Of a stretch of DNA of 64,000 nucleotides, positions 8,374 through 18,636 are shown piece by piece (positions within the stretch are counted from its first letter, which is position 1; every line of letters starts with the position of its first letter). The notes beneath the pieces are model-generated. The model was not told the DNA's origin, searched no databases, and worked only from the letters and a program-made list of their open reading frames with translations. The stretch covers positions 1 through 64,000 of the forward strand of contig NZ_FONS01000006.1 in NCBI RefSeq assembly GCF_900112985.1, in the 5' to 3' direction. Position numbers and translations under genes: made by a program. Origin of the DNA: Pedobacter antarcticus (GTDB taxonomy: Bacteria; Bacteroidota; Bacteroidia; Sphingobacteriales; Sphingobacteriaceae).

Positions 8374-11300
8374 CTAATCTGCATGCAGTACATCCGCGTG
8401 TTCTTCTGGTTTGTAATTTGCTTCCAGTTCAGCAAGTTTTTTCTTACCGTACGCTATTTTGGTAATCAGTACGAATAATACCGGAACGATAAAGATTGCC
8501 AGAATCGTTGCCGAGATCATACCTGCTGCTACTGTCCAACCGATAGTCATCCTGGACACAGCACCTGCACCATGAGAAATAATCAGTGGAATTACTCCTA
8601 AGATAAAGGCAAGGGATGTCATGACAATCGGTCTTAACCTTAGTTTAACAGCTTCAATCGTCGCTGCAATTAAAGGCATACCCCAATCTACACGTTCCTT
8701 GGCAAACTCAACGATCAGAATTGCATTCTTCGCCGACAAACCAATCAAGGTAATTAAACCTACCTGTGCATAGATATTGTTATCTAATTTCGGCAGGAAC
8801 ATCAGCGCAAGGATCGCACCGAATAGACCTAGTGGTACAGCTAACAGAATAGAGAACGGAACAGACCAGCTTTCGTAAAGCGCTGCAAGAAGCAGGAATA
8901 CGAACACTACGATTAATCCGAAGATCAAGGTTGTACTGTTACCAGCTTCTGTTTCCTCCAAACTTAATCCAGAAAAATCATAATCATAATTTGACGGTAA
9001 AGTTTGTGCTGCAACTTCACGGAGTGCATTTAATGCATCACCTGAACTGTAACCTGGTTTAGAAGCACCGCCAATCTCAATTGACCTGAAAAGGTTATAG
9101 TGATTGATAATTGAGGCGTTCTCTATTGTTTTATAAGACACCATAGAACTTAATGGTACAGGAGTGCCTGCTGCATTTCTTACGTATAATTGACCCAGGT
9201 TTTCTATTCCTCTTCTGAAGTTAGTATCTGCCTGCGTTACTACACGGAAGTTACGTCCGTATTTGGTGAAATCATTAATATAATTACTACCCAGATAAGC
9301 AGAGATAGTACTGTAAACAGCACCGATAGAAACACCCATTTTCTTCGCTTGCTCGCGGTCTACATTGACCTTATAGTTTGGTGTTCTCGCATTAAACAGC
9401 GTATAAGCCATTCCAATCTCTGGACGCTGATTTGCTGCCATCAGGAATTTACCTACGTTGGCTTCAAACTCTTTAATATCTCCGGTTTGTTTTTCCTGAA
9501 TCTGTAAACTAAATCCACCACTGATACCCAGACCCGGAATAGCCGGAGGTGATACAACCAGTACACTACCGTCTTTATCACCGGCAAAATCCTGAGTTAC
9601 ACCAGCAATAGTTTCATTTACTGTATTAGGACGATCATTCCAGTCTTTTAACTGAACGAAGAATGTCGCTGCATTGGATTTAAAGGAACGGTTCAGAATG
9701 TTAATACCTGTAATCGAAGTGATGTTCTTCACTTCCGGATATTTCTTCTGGATCGTTTCTGTAATTCTATTCACAAATGCATCGGTACGTGCAGCCGAAG
9801 CTCCTTCAGGAAGGGTAACCCCCATCAGGAATACACCCGCATCCTCATTCGGAATAAATCCACTTGGTTTTTTCATAAACATTCCTACAGTACCTACATA
9901 GATACATGCAAGAATTATCATAACTAAAGGTGCTTTTTTCAAAGCCCACTTCACACCATTCGAATACCTGTTCGTTACACGTGCAAACCAACCATTGAAT
10001 TTAAAGAAGAATTTATTTAATCCTCTTGAATCTTCTGTCAGGTTCATTGGTGTTAACATTAATGAACATAATGCAGGAGTCAGTGAAAGCGCGATAAATG
10101 CAGATAACAAGACAGATACTGCAATTGTAATAGCGAACTGTTGATAAAGTTGTCCAACCATACCTGGTATAAATCCTACAGGTATAAATACCGCAGCAAG
10201 AATTAAGGCAATTGCAATTACCGGAGCGGTAATATCCTTCATCGCTTTTCTAGTCGCATCTGGAGCTGAAAGGCCTTCGTGGTCCATATAATGCTGGACA
10301 GCCTCCACTACAACAATCGCATCATCCACCACAATACCGATGGCGAGTACAAATCCAAACATCGTTAATACGTTGATAGAGAATCCTAAAAGCGTAAAGA
10401 AGATAAATGTACCGATAATGGATACCGGAATCGCTAATACAGGAATTAATGTTGCTCTCCAGCTTTGCAGGAAGAAGAACACAACGATGGTAACCAGGAT
10501 GAGCGCTTCTACAAGCGTATGAATTACCTCGCTGATGGATACTTTAATAATAGATACAGTTTCATAACTGATTTTATAATCGAGATCATTAGGAAATGAC
10601 TTTTTTAATTCAATCAGCGTTTTATCAATACCGTCTGCAGTTTGTACAGCGTTACCACCTGGCGTCTGGTTAATGGCCATCATAGATGCAACCTGACCGT
10701 TAACTTTTGAACTTGTAGAGTACATGAACTCACCTAATTCAACACGTGCAACATCTTTCAGATAAACGGGAGATCCGTCAGCACCACTTTTAATTACGAT
10801 GTTACGAAACTGATCTTCTGTATTCAAATCTCCGTCAAGTACAACTGAGAATTCAAAAGTTTGATTACTATGTTGTGGAGCACCACCGACACTACCTCCG
10901 GGAACACGGGTATTCTGTTCCTGAATTGCCGCAGAAACTTCAGCCGGTGTCAAACCAAGACGCGCCATTTTATTGGCATCCAACCACACACGCATACTAA
11001 ATGGCTGGCCGAAGGCCTGCACATCACCTACACCTGGGATACGAAGTAAAGCGTCTTTTACATAAAGGTTGACATAGTTGGAGATAAACTTTTGGTCATA
11101 TGTCCCTTTGGGAGAATACAGACCTACCACCATTAAGATGTCATTATTTGCTTTTTTGGTTGTAACACCCAGTCTTCTCACAGCTTCGGGCAAAGAAGGT
11201 TCGGCGATACCTACCCTGTTCTGTACGTCAAGGGCTGCGATATCGATATCTGTTCCTACATCAAAAGTTACTGTGATAGCCGAACGTCCGTCGGAGGTAC

Positions 11301-11547
11301 TGTTGGATGAAAGATATTTCATACCCGGTGTACCGTTAATCTGACTTTCTATTGGTGTTGTAACTGTTTGTTCGACAGTTTCTGCATCCGCTCCGGTATA
11401 GGTCGCAGTTACTGTAACTGTTGGTGGTGCGATATTCGGATACTGACTGATCGGGAGTGTAGTGATCACAATCGTACCGATCAGCACGATTAAAATGGAA
11501 ATAACGATTGCCGTGACGGGTCGTTTTATAAATACTTCTGAGATCAT
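8374..11547 (-). CDS. RND efflux transporter, HAE1 (AcrB-like) family
   Basis: A 1057-residue inner-membrane proton/drug antiporter. It starts MISEVFIKRPVTAIVISILIV, the first of 12 predicted membrane helices, has two large periplasmic loops, and carries the paired aspartates in helix 4 (GIVVDDAIVVVEAV, near residue 405) that relay protons. The second half repeats the first, with LITLIGLSAKNAILIVEFAKE near 925. It works with the adaptor and TolC-type channel encoded immediately upstream in the same operon (24-bp gap to the adaptor). Homologues export hydrophobic drugs, bile salts or dyes; the substrate cannot be read from sequence. Confidence 0.95.
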   Translation of the reverse strand: MISEVFIKRPVTAIVISILIVLIGTIVITTLPISQYPNIAPPTVTVTATYTGADAETVEQTVTTPIESQINGTPGMKYLSSNSTSDGRSAITVTFDVGTDIDIAALDVQNRVGIAEPSLPEAVRRLGVTTKKANNDILMVVGLYSPKGTYDQKFISNYVNLYVKDALLRIPGVGDVQAFGQPFSMRVWLDANKMARLGLTPAEVSAAIQEQNTRVPGGSVGGAPQHSNQTFEFSVVLDGDLNTEDQFRNIVIKSGADGSPVYLKDVARVELGEFMYSTSSKVNGQVASMMAINQTPGGNAVQTADGIDKTLIELKKSFPNDLDYKISYETVSIIKVSISEVIHTLVEALILVTIVVFFFLQSWRATLIPVLAIPVSIIGTFIFFTLLGFSINVLTMFGFVLAIGIVVDDAIVVVEAVQHYMDHEGLSAPDATRKAMKDITAPVIAIALILAAVFIPVGFIPGMVGQLYQQFAITIAVSVLLSAFIALSLTPALCSLMLTPMNLTEDSRGLNKFFFKFNGWFARVTNRYSNGVKWALKKAPLVMIILACIYVGTVGMFMKKPSGFIPNEDAGVFLMGVTLPEGASAARTDAFVNRITETIQKKYPEVKNITSITGINILNRSFKSNAATFFVQLKDWNDRPNTVNETIAGVTQDFAGDKDGSVLVVSPPAIPGLGISGGFSLQIQEKQTGDIKEFEANVGKFLMAANQRPEIGMAYTLFNARTPNYKVNVDREQAKKMGVSIGAVYSTISAYLGSNYINDFTKYGRNFRVVTQADTNFRRGIENLGQLYVRNAAGTPVPLSSMVSYKTIENASIINHYNLFRSIEIGGASKPGYSSGDALNALREVAAQTLPSNYDYDFSGLSLEETEAGNSTTLIFGLIVVFVFLLLAALYESWSVPFSILLAVPLGLFGAILALMFLPKLDNNIYAQVGLITLIGLSAKNAILIVEFAKERVDWGMPLIAATIEAVKLRLRPIVMTSLAFILGVIPLIISHGAGAVSRMTIGWTVAAGMISATILAIFIVPVLFVLITKIAYGKKKLAELEANYKPEEHADVLHAD

Positions 11548-11571
11548 ATTGCTGAAATTCTTTGTAAAAAC

Positions 11572-12741
11572 CTATTTTTTAGCTGCCGGAGCTGCGGCTG
11601 CAGGTTGCTGACCGTTAGCAGCTGCTGCAGTATTGTCCTGAACTACTGCGCCAGGTCTTACATTTTGCACACCATCTACAACAATAACTTCACCTTGTTT
11701 CAATCCTTCTCTGATAACAACTTCTTTATCAAATTGCTTTCCTAGTTTGACCATACGTGGTGTTGCTTTGCTACTGTCTCCAACTACATATACATTGTAT
11801 TCTCCTAACTGTTCAACCACTGCTTTGAATGGAATCACTAACTGGTCATCAGTGGCCTTATTCAGAACGCGCATATTTACAGTCATACCTACATACAGCT
11901 TACCTGCTGAGTTTGGATAACTAATTCTCACTTTGATAGTTCCGGTCTGTGGATCCACTGCACGGTCTATTGCAGTAATATGTCCCTGAGCTGTATAGAT
12001 ACTACCGTCTTGTAACTGGATATTAAATAGTGAATCTTTAACTGCTGATGCACTTTGTAATGCTCTGAAACGTGGAATCTCAGCCTGATTAACTGCGATA
12101 TCCACAGCAATCGGATCATTTGTCGAAACTGTATTCAATAAGGTTGTACCCGGAGAAGCAAAAGCTCCTAATTTTACCTGTGAAATTCCAATTGTACCAT
12201 TTAAAGGAGATACGATAATTGAACGCTGCAGGTCAGAATTAGCTGAGGCAAGATTCGCTTCTGCTGCTGCTACCTGAGATTCTGCATTGGCAAGATCGGT
12301 TAGCGCATAATCAACACGTTGTTTTGCAACTGCATCTTGTTCTGCAAGTTTAGTATATCTCTCTGCATCTTTTTTTGCTTTATCTCTATTGGCTTTTGCT
12401 ACTGCAACGTTTGCTTTTGCAGAGTTGTAAGCCGCCTGATATTTTGTACGGTCAATTTCATAAAGCTTCTGACCTTTAGAAACTTTCTGTCCGTCTTTCA
12501 CGAAGATACCGGTGATATAACCGCCCACTTGTGCACGGAGTTCCACTTCATCCAACGCAACGACATTTCCAGGATAAGTATCAACTGTAGTGACTGGCTT
12601 AGATTCCACGGTAGATAAACTTACCGGAGTTGCAGGAGGAGGTCCTTGTTGTTGCTGTGCTGATTTATCGCCACCGCCACAGGACACTAATGTAATAGAG
12701 CTTATTAAAGCGATACCTAATTTTATGTAATTTGTGTTCAT
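11572..12741 (-). CDS. RND periplasmic adaptor (membrane fusion) lipoprotein
   Basis: A 389-residue AcrA-like adaptor. The signal peptide ends in a lipobox (LVSCGGG), so the mature protein is anchored to the inner membrane. The order of domains is typical: barrel-sandwich hybrid half (VELRAQVGGYITGIFVKDGQKVSKGQKLYEID, residues ~65-95), alpha-helical hairpin rich in Ala/Lys (~95-165), second lipoyl half (IVSPLNGTIGISQVKLGAF), beta-barrel and membrane-proximal domain. The C-terminus is an Ala/Pro/Gln-rich tail. It links the AcrB-like pump to the TolC-like channel encoded on either side, 7 bp downstream of the channel gene. Confidence 0.94.
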   Translation of the reverse strand: MNTNYIKLGIALISSITLVSCGGGDKSAQQQQGPPPATPVSLSTVESKPVTTVDTYPGNVVALDEVELRAQVGGYITGIFVKDGQKVSKGQKLYEIDRTKYQAAYNSAKANVAVAKANRDKAKKDAERYTKLAEQDAVAKQRVDYALTDLANAESQVAAAEANLASANSDLQRSIIVSPLNGTIGISQVKLGAFASPGTTLLNTVSTNDPIAVDIAVNQAEIPRFRALQSASAVKDSLFNIQLQDGSIYTAQGHITAIDRAVDPQTGTIKVRISYPNSAGKLYVGMTVNMRVLNKATDDQLVIPFKAVVEQLGEYNVYVVGDSSKATPRMVKLGKQFDKEVVIREGLKQGEVIVVDGVQNVRPGAVVQDNTAAAANGQQPAAAAPAAKK

Positions 12742-12748
12742 GTCTGTA

Positions 12749-14107
12749 TTATTGGTTTACTGTGATTGTTCCTAATGCTTGTTTTACGTCGAATTTCGAT
12801 GAAAGCAGACTGTATAATGAATTTAAGTAATTGAGTTGAGCGGTACGCAGATCTGTTTCTGAGGTCATCAGATCCAGATAAGTTTTAATCCCTTCATCGT
12901 ATTGTAATTTGATCGTATTGTAAACCTGTTTGGAAATATCAACATTCTCACGGTTAGTCCTTAAATCATTAAGGTTTGCTTTATAAGTGGCAATTGCCTG
13001 CTCATACTGCGTATTGATCTGATTTTTCGTGTTAACTAAGTCAAGATCGATCTTTCTTTCCTGTAACTGTGACTTTTTAATTTCCTGCGTTCTCTTTCCA
13101 CCTAGGAATACCGGCACAGTAAGTTTTAAGCCAACAATTGAACTCGGGTATACCCTGTCATATAAATTACCGATCTCCTGATTCTGGTAATTCCATCCGT
13201 AATTGATAAAGCCGGATAAGGTTGGCATATAAGCTAATTTGTTATAAGAGGTGTTGATCTTTTGAAGCTGCTTCTGAGTTTCCAGTAAGCGGTACTCTAC
13301 TCTACCTTGATAATCCAGCGTTTGGTTAGTATCCAGTAAGACCTCTTTTTCCATATCTGCAGAAGCAAATGAAAGACTGAAGTCTTCAGTACCTTTATAC
13401 CCGATCAATTCTTTCAGGTAAACATATTTGTATTTCAATAATTCTTCAGTTCTCTTTTTATCTGCCTTGGAATTACTCAGACTGATTTGCGCACGCTGAT
13501 AATCTGTCTTATCTACCAGACCTGCTTCGTATTGCGCACTCGCATCTTTCAATTGCTTTTCCAGACGGGCAATATTCTCTGCAATAATATTTAACTGTTC
13601 TTTGCTGGTCAGAATATCATAAAAACCTTTACTTACATCAACGACCGTATTGATTTTCGTATTTTCTGTATTCTGTTTGTATTGCTGTCTGAAATACTTA
13701 GCTGTTCTTGAGGCTTGAATTAAACCTGCATTCAAAAATTGCTGATCTGCCTGCAGTACAAATGATGATGTATTCTTAGCACCAAAAGTAAGCAAAGAGC
13801 TTTCTCCATTCGTGGTTAATATTTGACTCTGCTGCTTGAAATTGTGATTAGCGGTTCCAGTACCGTTAATTTGCGGTAACCATCCGGAGAGTGCCGACTT
13901 GATATCCCTTTCCCCGATTTCCTCATCCAGCACTGACTGCTGAATTCCGGGTCTGTTACTGAGCGCGTAATCAATACACTCTTGGAGCGTCGCATTCGTA
14001 AGTGTAAGCTGATCTCTGACCGTAGCCGGCGTTTGTGCGTGAAGACTGCCTGTGAAGAACAGCGGTACGCAGGAGAGCATCATTAAAACTAAATTTTGAG
14101 ATTTCAT
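12749..14107 (-). CDS. TolC-family outer-membrane efflux channel
   Basis: About 452 residues from the ATG at 14107, which opens a clear signal peptide (MKSQNLVLMML ... GSLHAQ). Two repeats of long coiled-coil helices interrupted by strand pairs follow, for example TNATLQECIDYALSNRPGIQQ at the start and EGIKTYLDLMTSETDLRTAQLNYLNSLY at the end, the pattern of the OEP/TolC fold. A further in-frame ATG at 14131 would lengthen the signal peptide by eight residues. It sits between the tetR-like regulator (gap 30 bp) and the adaptor gene, forming a complete tripartite pump operon. Confidence 0.93.
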   Translation of the reverse strand: MKSQNLVLMMLSCVPLFFTGSLHAQTPATVRDQLTLTNATLQECIDYALSNRPGIQQSVLDEEIGERDIKSALSGWLPQINGTGTANHNFKQQSQILTTNGESSLLTFGAKNTSSFVLQADQQFLNAGLIQASRTAKYFRQQYKQNTENTKINTVVDVSKGFYDILTSKEQLNIIAENIARLEKQLKDASAQYEAGLVDKTDYQRAQISLSNSKADKKRTEELLKYKYVYLKELIGYKGTEDFSLSFASADMEKEVLLDTNQTLDYQGRVEYRLLETQKQLQKINTSYNKLAYMPTLSGFINYGWNYQNQEIGNLYDRVYPSSIVGLKLTVPVFLGGKRTQEIKKSQLQERKIDLDLVNTKNQINTQYEQAIATYKANLNDLRTNRENVDISKQVYNTIKLQYDEGIKTYLDLMTSETDLRTAQLNYLNSLYSLLSSKFDVKQALGTITVNQ

Positions 14108-14138
14108 ATTTATATAAAGGGTATTGTTCAATTATTGG

Positions 14139-14723
14139 TTACTGTCGTTTAATGCCGTCCCAAATTATACTGACGACCTCATTGATGTCTTCATCGGAAA
14201 ACAGCATATGTTGTGATAATTGAAAACTAGCGGCAGCAACAAGGGTACCTCTAATGGTCGGGGCAAGAAGTCTAGGGTCTATATTTTTGAAGTAAGCATT
14301 TTCTATGCCATATTTAAAGAAGGTAATGACCTTTTCTACAAACAGTTGACTCTCCAAATGTGCATACTCCTGCGCATAAGGTGAGTTGATATACTGTTCA
14401 AGAAAATTCATGGAATCCGGGTTTTCAACGTAGAATCTGTATTGGCTGACCATGACAGCGAAGAATCTTTCTTTATAGCTTTTTGAAGGATCATCGCCAT
14501 CGATTATCGCTTTTGCCATACGATCTTTGACATAAATATACAATTCAGATATCAGGGCTCCTTTCGAAGGAAAATAATGATAGATTGTCCCTGCAGCAAC
14601 TCCGGCATTTTTCGCAATCTGACTCATAGGCGTTCCGTGAAAACCTTGTTTCCCCACCAATGAGAGTGTACTCTTCAGTACAGCCTCTTTTTTTCCAAAA
14701 CAATCATGTAATTGAACGTTCAT
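14139..14723 (-). CDS. TetR-family repressor of the efflux operon
   Basis: A 194-residue TetR-type regulator. The N-terminal helix-turn-helix is clear: KEAVLKSTLSLVGKQGFHGTPMSQIAKNAGVAAGTIYHYFPSKGALISELY, residues ~10-55. The C-terminal ligand-binding half is all-helical. It is first in the tetR-tolC-acrA-acrB run and so probably represses its own operon in response to a pump substrate. The ATG at 14723 (MNVQLHDCFG) is preferred; the only longer start is a TTG three codons upstream. A perfect TGAACGTTCA palindrome overlaps the start region and could be the operator. Confidence 0.92.
   Translation of the reverse strand: MNVQLHDCFGKKEAVLKSTLSLVGKQGFHGTPMSQIAKNAGVAAGTIYHYFPSKGALISELYIYVKDRMAKAIIDGDDPSKSYKERFFAVMVSQYRFYVENPDSMNFLEQYINSPYAQEYAHLESQLFVEKVITFFKYGIENAYFKNIDPRLLAPTIRGTLVAAASFQLSQHMLFSDEDINEVVSIIWDGIKRQ
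14713..14722. promoter_or_regulatory. Candidate TetR operator
   Basis: TGAACGTTCA is a perfect 10-bp palindrome beginning immediately inside the tetR-like start codon, with a further ATGAAC half-site about 10 bp upstream. Its position suits autoregulation of the efflux operon. This is inference from symmetry and location only. Confidence 0.3.
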
Positions 14724-14950
14724 TCGGTACAAATGAACAAAATTTATTTAAGTTAAAATATTGTTTAAATTTTTTATGACAAACGTATGATTAGCGTCAC
14801 TTTTTCTGGTCATAATTGTCTTAAATAGGAAACGGAATTCCGTACCACCGAAGTTATATACCTTGTATTTAAAGGAATAGCATATTCGTCGAGTAGACTG
14901 CAATTTATTTGAATGTTCCTTTACTTTTTAGTGCTTCAATTATTCTAGAA

Positions 14951-15012
14951 AATATAAGAACAAAAAAAGGGTGCATTCAAATTTGAATGCACCCTTTTTT
15001 TGTTCTTATATT
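14951..15012 (-). terminator. 62-bp perfect palindrome, receptor-gene terminator
   Basis: Bases 14951-14981 are the exact reverse complement of 14982-15012, with no loop. The core GGGTGCATTC/GAATGCACCC is flanked by A7 and T7 tracts. It begins 10 bp after the stop of the leftward TonB-dependent receptor and ends its transcript; no rightward gene needs it. Confidence 0.9.
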
Positions 15013-15021
15013 GGTTATTAT

Positions 15022-18000
15022 CTAGTTGAAGCTATATCTCACCCCAACCTGAACTTGATATCTTGAACCGATACTAGTGTTGTCTCTGAAAGTTTCACCA
15101 GGTAAAGCTTGACTCACAGTATACGTTGGTGTGTTATTTACAACACCTTTGTATTGTAAGAAGTTGGTCAGCTGAGGAGTTTTTGTAGTTCCCCACTTTT
15201 TATTCAACATATTACCAAAGTTGATGATATCGACAGAAATTTCAAATCTGCTGTTGTCTTTCTCACCAAATACAGTTTTGATCTGTTGAAGGATTCTAAT
15301 ATCAAATCTATTCGCCCAAGGGTATTCAGCACCGTTTCTTTGTGACATTTCACCTCTGTGCTTGCTAAGGTATTTGTCTTGATTGATATAATCATCAAGC
15401 CTTGCATACTGAGAATTAATATCTTCTGGTGTTGTAGTTCTTGAAGCAGTAATTGGTACTAACTTAATATCATTCTGATCTCTTGGAATATACATCAGAT
15501 CGTTCGAGGTAGCATTATCATTGTTAACGTTTCCGGAAGTGATATAAGAGAATCTTGTATTACCAAAAACATCACCGTATGGGCTGCCTTCATAAACAAC
15601 TCCAAATGAAGTTGGCAATTTAGGAATAATAGAGAAATTAACATTTACGGATGCAATCACGCGGTTTTTAACAACGAAACTGCTATATGCTAATACCGGA
15701 GTATTAGGATCACCTGCTACTGGGTTACCTGTAAATGCCGAGTTAGCCTGTGAACCTGGATTGGAACTGATATCGCGGGCGTCGCTTCTTGTATACGCTG
15801 CCATTACATCTAGATGTCTACCGAATTTCTTTTGCAACTGAGCTGTTACGTTCCAAGCATAACCTTTGTTTGTATTATCAAATACAATAGCATTGGTAAT
15901 AAATGAATTTATTCTGTTTGTATTTCCCCCTGGAAAAAATGCACGTGTATCACCAGTGCCGGAGAATTGTCCTGTAGGATTAACTAAGTTAGCATCTCTG
16001 TGAAATACTTCGTTTAAAGATTTAGTATATAATCCGTCAATTGTAGCCACAATGCCACCTGGAAGTTTATAATCTACAGCCAAACTTGATCTCCATACCT
16101 GAGGAACTTTAAAGTCTTTAACAGCAATATTTATTGGAAAAGATGGGGCTGCTGTAGGATTTGAAGGGATATAGGCTGCCGGATCAGCATTGAACGGGCG
16201 GTTATTAGGATTAGTACTGAATTCACTGTTCGTCAATAATCCATTTTGGCCAGCCTGATTAGTTAACCAAACTGCAGGGACAGCTCCTGTGAACACTCCT
16301 GAACCTCCACGAATTTGCAGAGTCGCATCACCTTTAACATCCCAGTTGAAACCAATTCTTGGAGAGAATAAAATCTGGGTATTAGGAAGTTTTCCAACAT
16401 CCATTCTTTCACCATCTCTAAAAGTAGAGTTAGTAACCAGTGGATTCGAAGCAAGGTTTTCGGTGTAAATCGGCATATCAAGTCTTACACCGTAAGTTAA
16501 TTTGAAATTAGGTTTAATATACCATTCATCTTGCGCATAAACAGCAACTGGCGCCTGGCTAAATCTAGCCGAAGGGCGTGGATTATTAGGATCAGCAGAA
16601 TAAGTCAACTGATATTGTGTTGGCATAATCGTATTGTCTCCATTTACAGCAGAAATAAAATCTGATACAGATTTATATCTGAACTGGCCATTGAAAAACT
16701 GAACAAATGCATTATCAAATTTTTGGTAACCTACCGAACCACCAATAGTGAAAGTGTGGTTTCCAGCGAAAATATTAAAGTTTTCATTTAAGGTATAAAT
16801 ATCCTGATTTAAACTATTTAGACCACTGAAGGGTTCGGTGCCTAGTGAAATATAGTTAGCACCAGCTCCATTTTCGATGTCAATTACAGGGAAAGGATTT
16901 CCTTGTGTTTTACGGTAATCACGGAAGCCTGTATAAACTAATTGCAGGTTGTTCGCAAATTTATCATTGAAACGGGTATTTAATTCTGCTGTAACAGATT
17001 TAATATTGTTATACTGAGCGTATCTCATTCCATCATAAATCATTGACGTCAATGACGGTCCTCTACCAGAGTTAGAATTAGATCCGCTTGGATTGACATC
17101 TCTAAAAGATTTCAGGTAGTTATATCTAACTGTCAATCTATTGGCATCATTAATATTCCAGTCAATACGTGCAGTTAAGTTATCTGCATTCTGCTGATTA
17201 CTGTAACCTTCATAATTACCCGGATCATAACCAGTTTTGTTAATAACTGCATTTCTAACGGCATCTAAATCAGATGCAAGTACGCTTGAAATATTCGAAC
17301 CAGCTACCCCCCTGTTTGCCTGTATAGTTGTACCAGGCGAAATACGTCTTGTAATCTCTCCATTGACAAAAAAGAATAATTTGTCTTTGATAATCGGCCC
17401 ACCTAATCTGAAACCAAATTGTTTGTTCAAAAATGAATTCCCAACTTTAGGAAGAGTCGTCTCACCTACTTTATAGCCTTGTAAATTCTGATCTTTATAA
17501 TAAGTGTATACAGATCCTGAGAATTTGTTTGTACCACTTTTAGTAATTGCATTTACACCAGCGCCAGTAAATCCGCTCTGTTTAACGTCATAAGGAGCTA
17601 AGTTAATCTGAAGCTCATCTAATGCATCAAGTGAGAATGGCTGTGCACCTGTCTGTCCGCCTGGCAAAGAAGATAGTCCGAAAACGTTATTCATCTGTGC
17701 TCCGTCTAAAGTAAGGGAGTTGAATAAACTGTTTCTTCCAGCAAATGAGAATCCATCTCCCTGCGTGTTTGCCTGAGGCGTTAATTTAGTTAAATCCGTT
17801 ATACTACGCGAGATAGCAGGTAACTGATCAATTTGCTGGCGGGAAATGTTTGTAGCCGCACCATTTCTTGAACTGTTAATAGTTTTATCCCTGCTCGCAA
17901 CAATCTGGACGTCATTCAGCTGCTGTGATCCATCTGATAAAACAACATTTACCGGGTATGATGCACCCAATTTAAGACTTAAGTTCTCATATTTCATTGA

Positions 18001-18270
18001 TTCGTAACCGATGAAACTGACCACAAGACTGTAAGGTCCGCCAACACGCATGTTCGCGATAGTAAAACGACCATCGCTATTCGTCGTAGTTGCATAAGCT
18101 GTACCTGTTGGTACATGCACGGCTCTAACGCTGGCGCCGGGCAAAGCGCCTTTTGAATCTTTGACATAGCCTGTCATCGATGATGTTGTTACCTGTGCAT
18201 TTCCAGTCAGGACTGACCCGATAAAAGCAAATAGGATAACTACAAACTTAAATAGTAGAGATTTCTTCAT
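15022..18270 (-). CDS. Oar-like TonB-dependent receptor
   Basis: A 1082-residue outer-membrane receptor. A signal peptide (MKKSLLFKFVVILFAFIGSVLTGNAQ) is followed by a carboxypeptidase-like regulatory domain (SMTGYVKDSKGALPGASVRAV ... NSDGRFTIANMRVGGPYSLVVSFIGYES, residues ~30-105), a plug domain (NSSRNGAATNISRQQIDQLPAISRSITDLTKLTPQ) and a long beta-barrel with FKGSVYTYYKDQ-type strands ending in RYQVQVGVRYSFN. This architecture matches Oar/CarboxypepD-plug proteins of Bacteroidota and Myxococcus. No SusD partner follows, so it is not a classical polysaccharide locus; the ligand is unknown. A TACTTTTG -7 box lies upstream (complement of 18334-18341). Confidence 0.92.
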   Translation of the reverse strand: MKKSLLFKFVVILFAFIGSVLTGNAQVTTSSMTGYVKDSKGALPGASVRAVHVPTGTAYATTTNSDGRFTIANMRVGGPYSLVVSFIGYESMKYENLSLKLGASYPVNVVLSDGSQQLNDVQIVASRDKTINSSRNGAATNISRQQIDQLPAISRSITDLTKLTPQANTQGDGFSFAGRNSLFNSLTLDGAQMNNVFGLSSLPGGQTGAQPFSLDALDELQINLAPYDVKQSGFTGAGVNAITKSGTNKFSGSVYTYYKDQNLQGYKVGETTLPKVGNSFLNKQFGFRLGGPIIKDKLFFFVNGEITRRISPGTTIQANRGVAGSNISSVLASDLDAVRNAVINKTGYDPGNYEGYSNQQNADNLTARIDWNINDANRLTVRYNYLKSFRDVNPSGSNSNSGRGPSLTSMIYDGMRYAQYNNIKSVTAELNTRFNDKFANNLQLVYTGFRDYRKTQGNPFPVIDIENGAGANYISLGTEPFSGLNSLNQDIYTLNENFNIFAGNHTFTIGGSVGYQKFDNAFVQFFNGQFRYKSVSDFISAVNGDNTIMPTQYQLTYSADPNNPRPSARFSQAPVAVYAQDEWYIKPNFKLTYGVRLDMPIYTENLASNPLVTNSTFRDGERMDVGKLPNTQILFSPRIGFNWDVKGDATLQIRGGSGVFTGAVPAVWLTNQAGQNGLLTNSEFSTNPNNRPFNADPAAYIPSNPTAAPSFPINIAVKDFKVPQVWRSSLAVDYKLPGGIVATIDGLYTKSLNEVFHRDANLVNPTGQFSGTGDTRAFFPGGNTNRINSFITNAIVFDNTNKGYAWNVTAQLQKKFGRHLDVMAAYTRSDARDISSNPGSQANSAFTGNPVAGDPNTPVLAYSSFVVKNRVIASVNVNFSIIPKLPTSFGVVYEGSPYGDVFGNTRFSYITSGNVNNDNATSNDLMYIPRDQNDIKLVPITASRTTTPEDINSQYARLDDYINQDKYLSKHRGEMSQRNGAEYPWANRFDIRILQQIKTVFGEKDNSRFEISVDIINFGNMLNKKWGTTKTPQLTNFLQYKGVVNNTPTYTVSQALPGETFRDNTSIGSRYQVQVGVRYSFN

Positions 18271-18636
18271 ACCTTTTGATTGAAAGATTTTGTTTTGAAA
18301 TGTTTTGTTTTGATGTAATATTAGTTATGCCGGCAAAAGTAGATATTAATTTTACAAGGATTTAGCTTTCAATGTTAATTTATTATTAAGTCTGTCAGAA
18401 TTTTATCAACATTTAACATCAATTATATGGAGTTAACAAACACTTAATCAGTAGCTTGATAGAAATATCAGGATTTACCTATAAATTGCATGCCGGATAT
18501 TGCTTAATAACCCGCACCTATCCCGGCATATGATGAAATATATTCTCAGGAATTTCCCTGCCAAAATTAAAAGACGTGCTTAATCAACATTTTTTTTATT
18601 TTTGGGCGTTTACTATTTAATTTCCCTTAGAAAGAT
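18271..18636. other. Divergent intergenic region between receptor and lpd
   Basis: This 366-bp stretch contains no credible coding frame. It holds a minus-strand TACTTTTG box at 18334-18341 for the receptor gene and a plus-strand TATTTTTG box at 18597-18604, about 32 bp before the lpd ATG. No convincing -33 element was found for either. Confidence 0.5.

Noticed and set aside
8374..14732. Heavy-metal (CusA/CzcA) rather than drug-type RND system
   Set aside because: The pump has the GIVVDDAIVVVE helix and HAE1-type start, and the adaptor lacks metal-binding Met/His segments.
18489..18531. ATGCCGG/CCGGCAT inverted repeat between the receptor gene and lpdA
   Set aside because: Seven-base arms with a long spacer and no T-tract or symmetry around a promoter box; likely chance.
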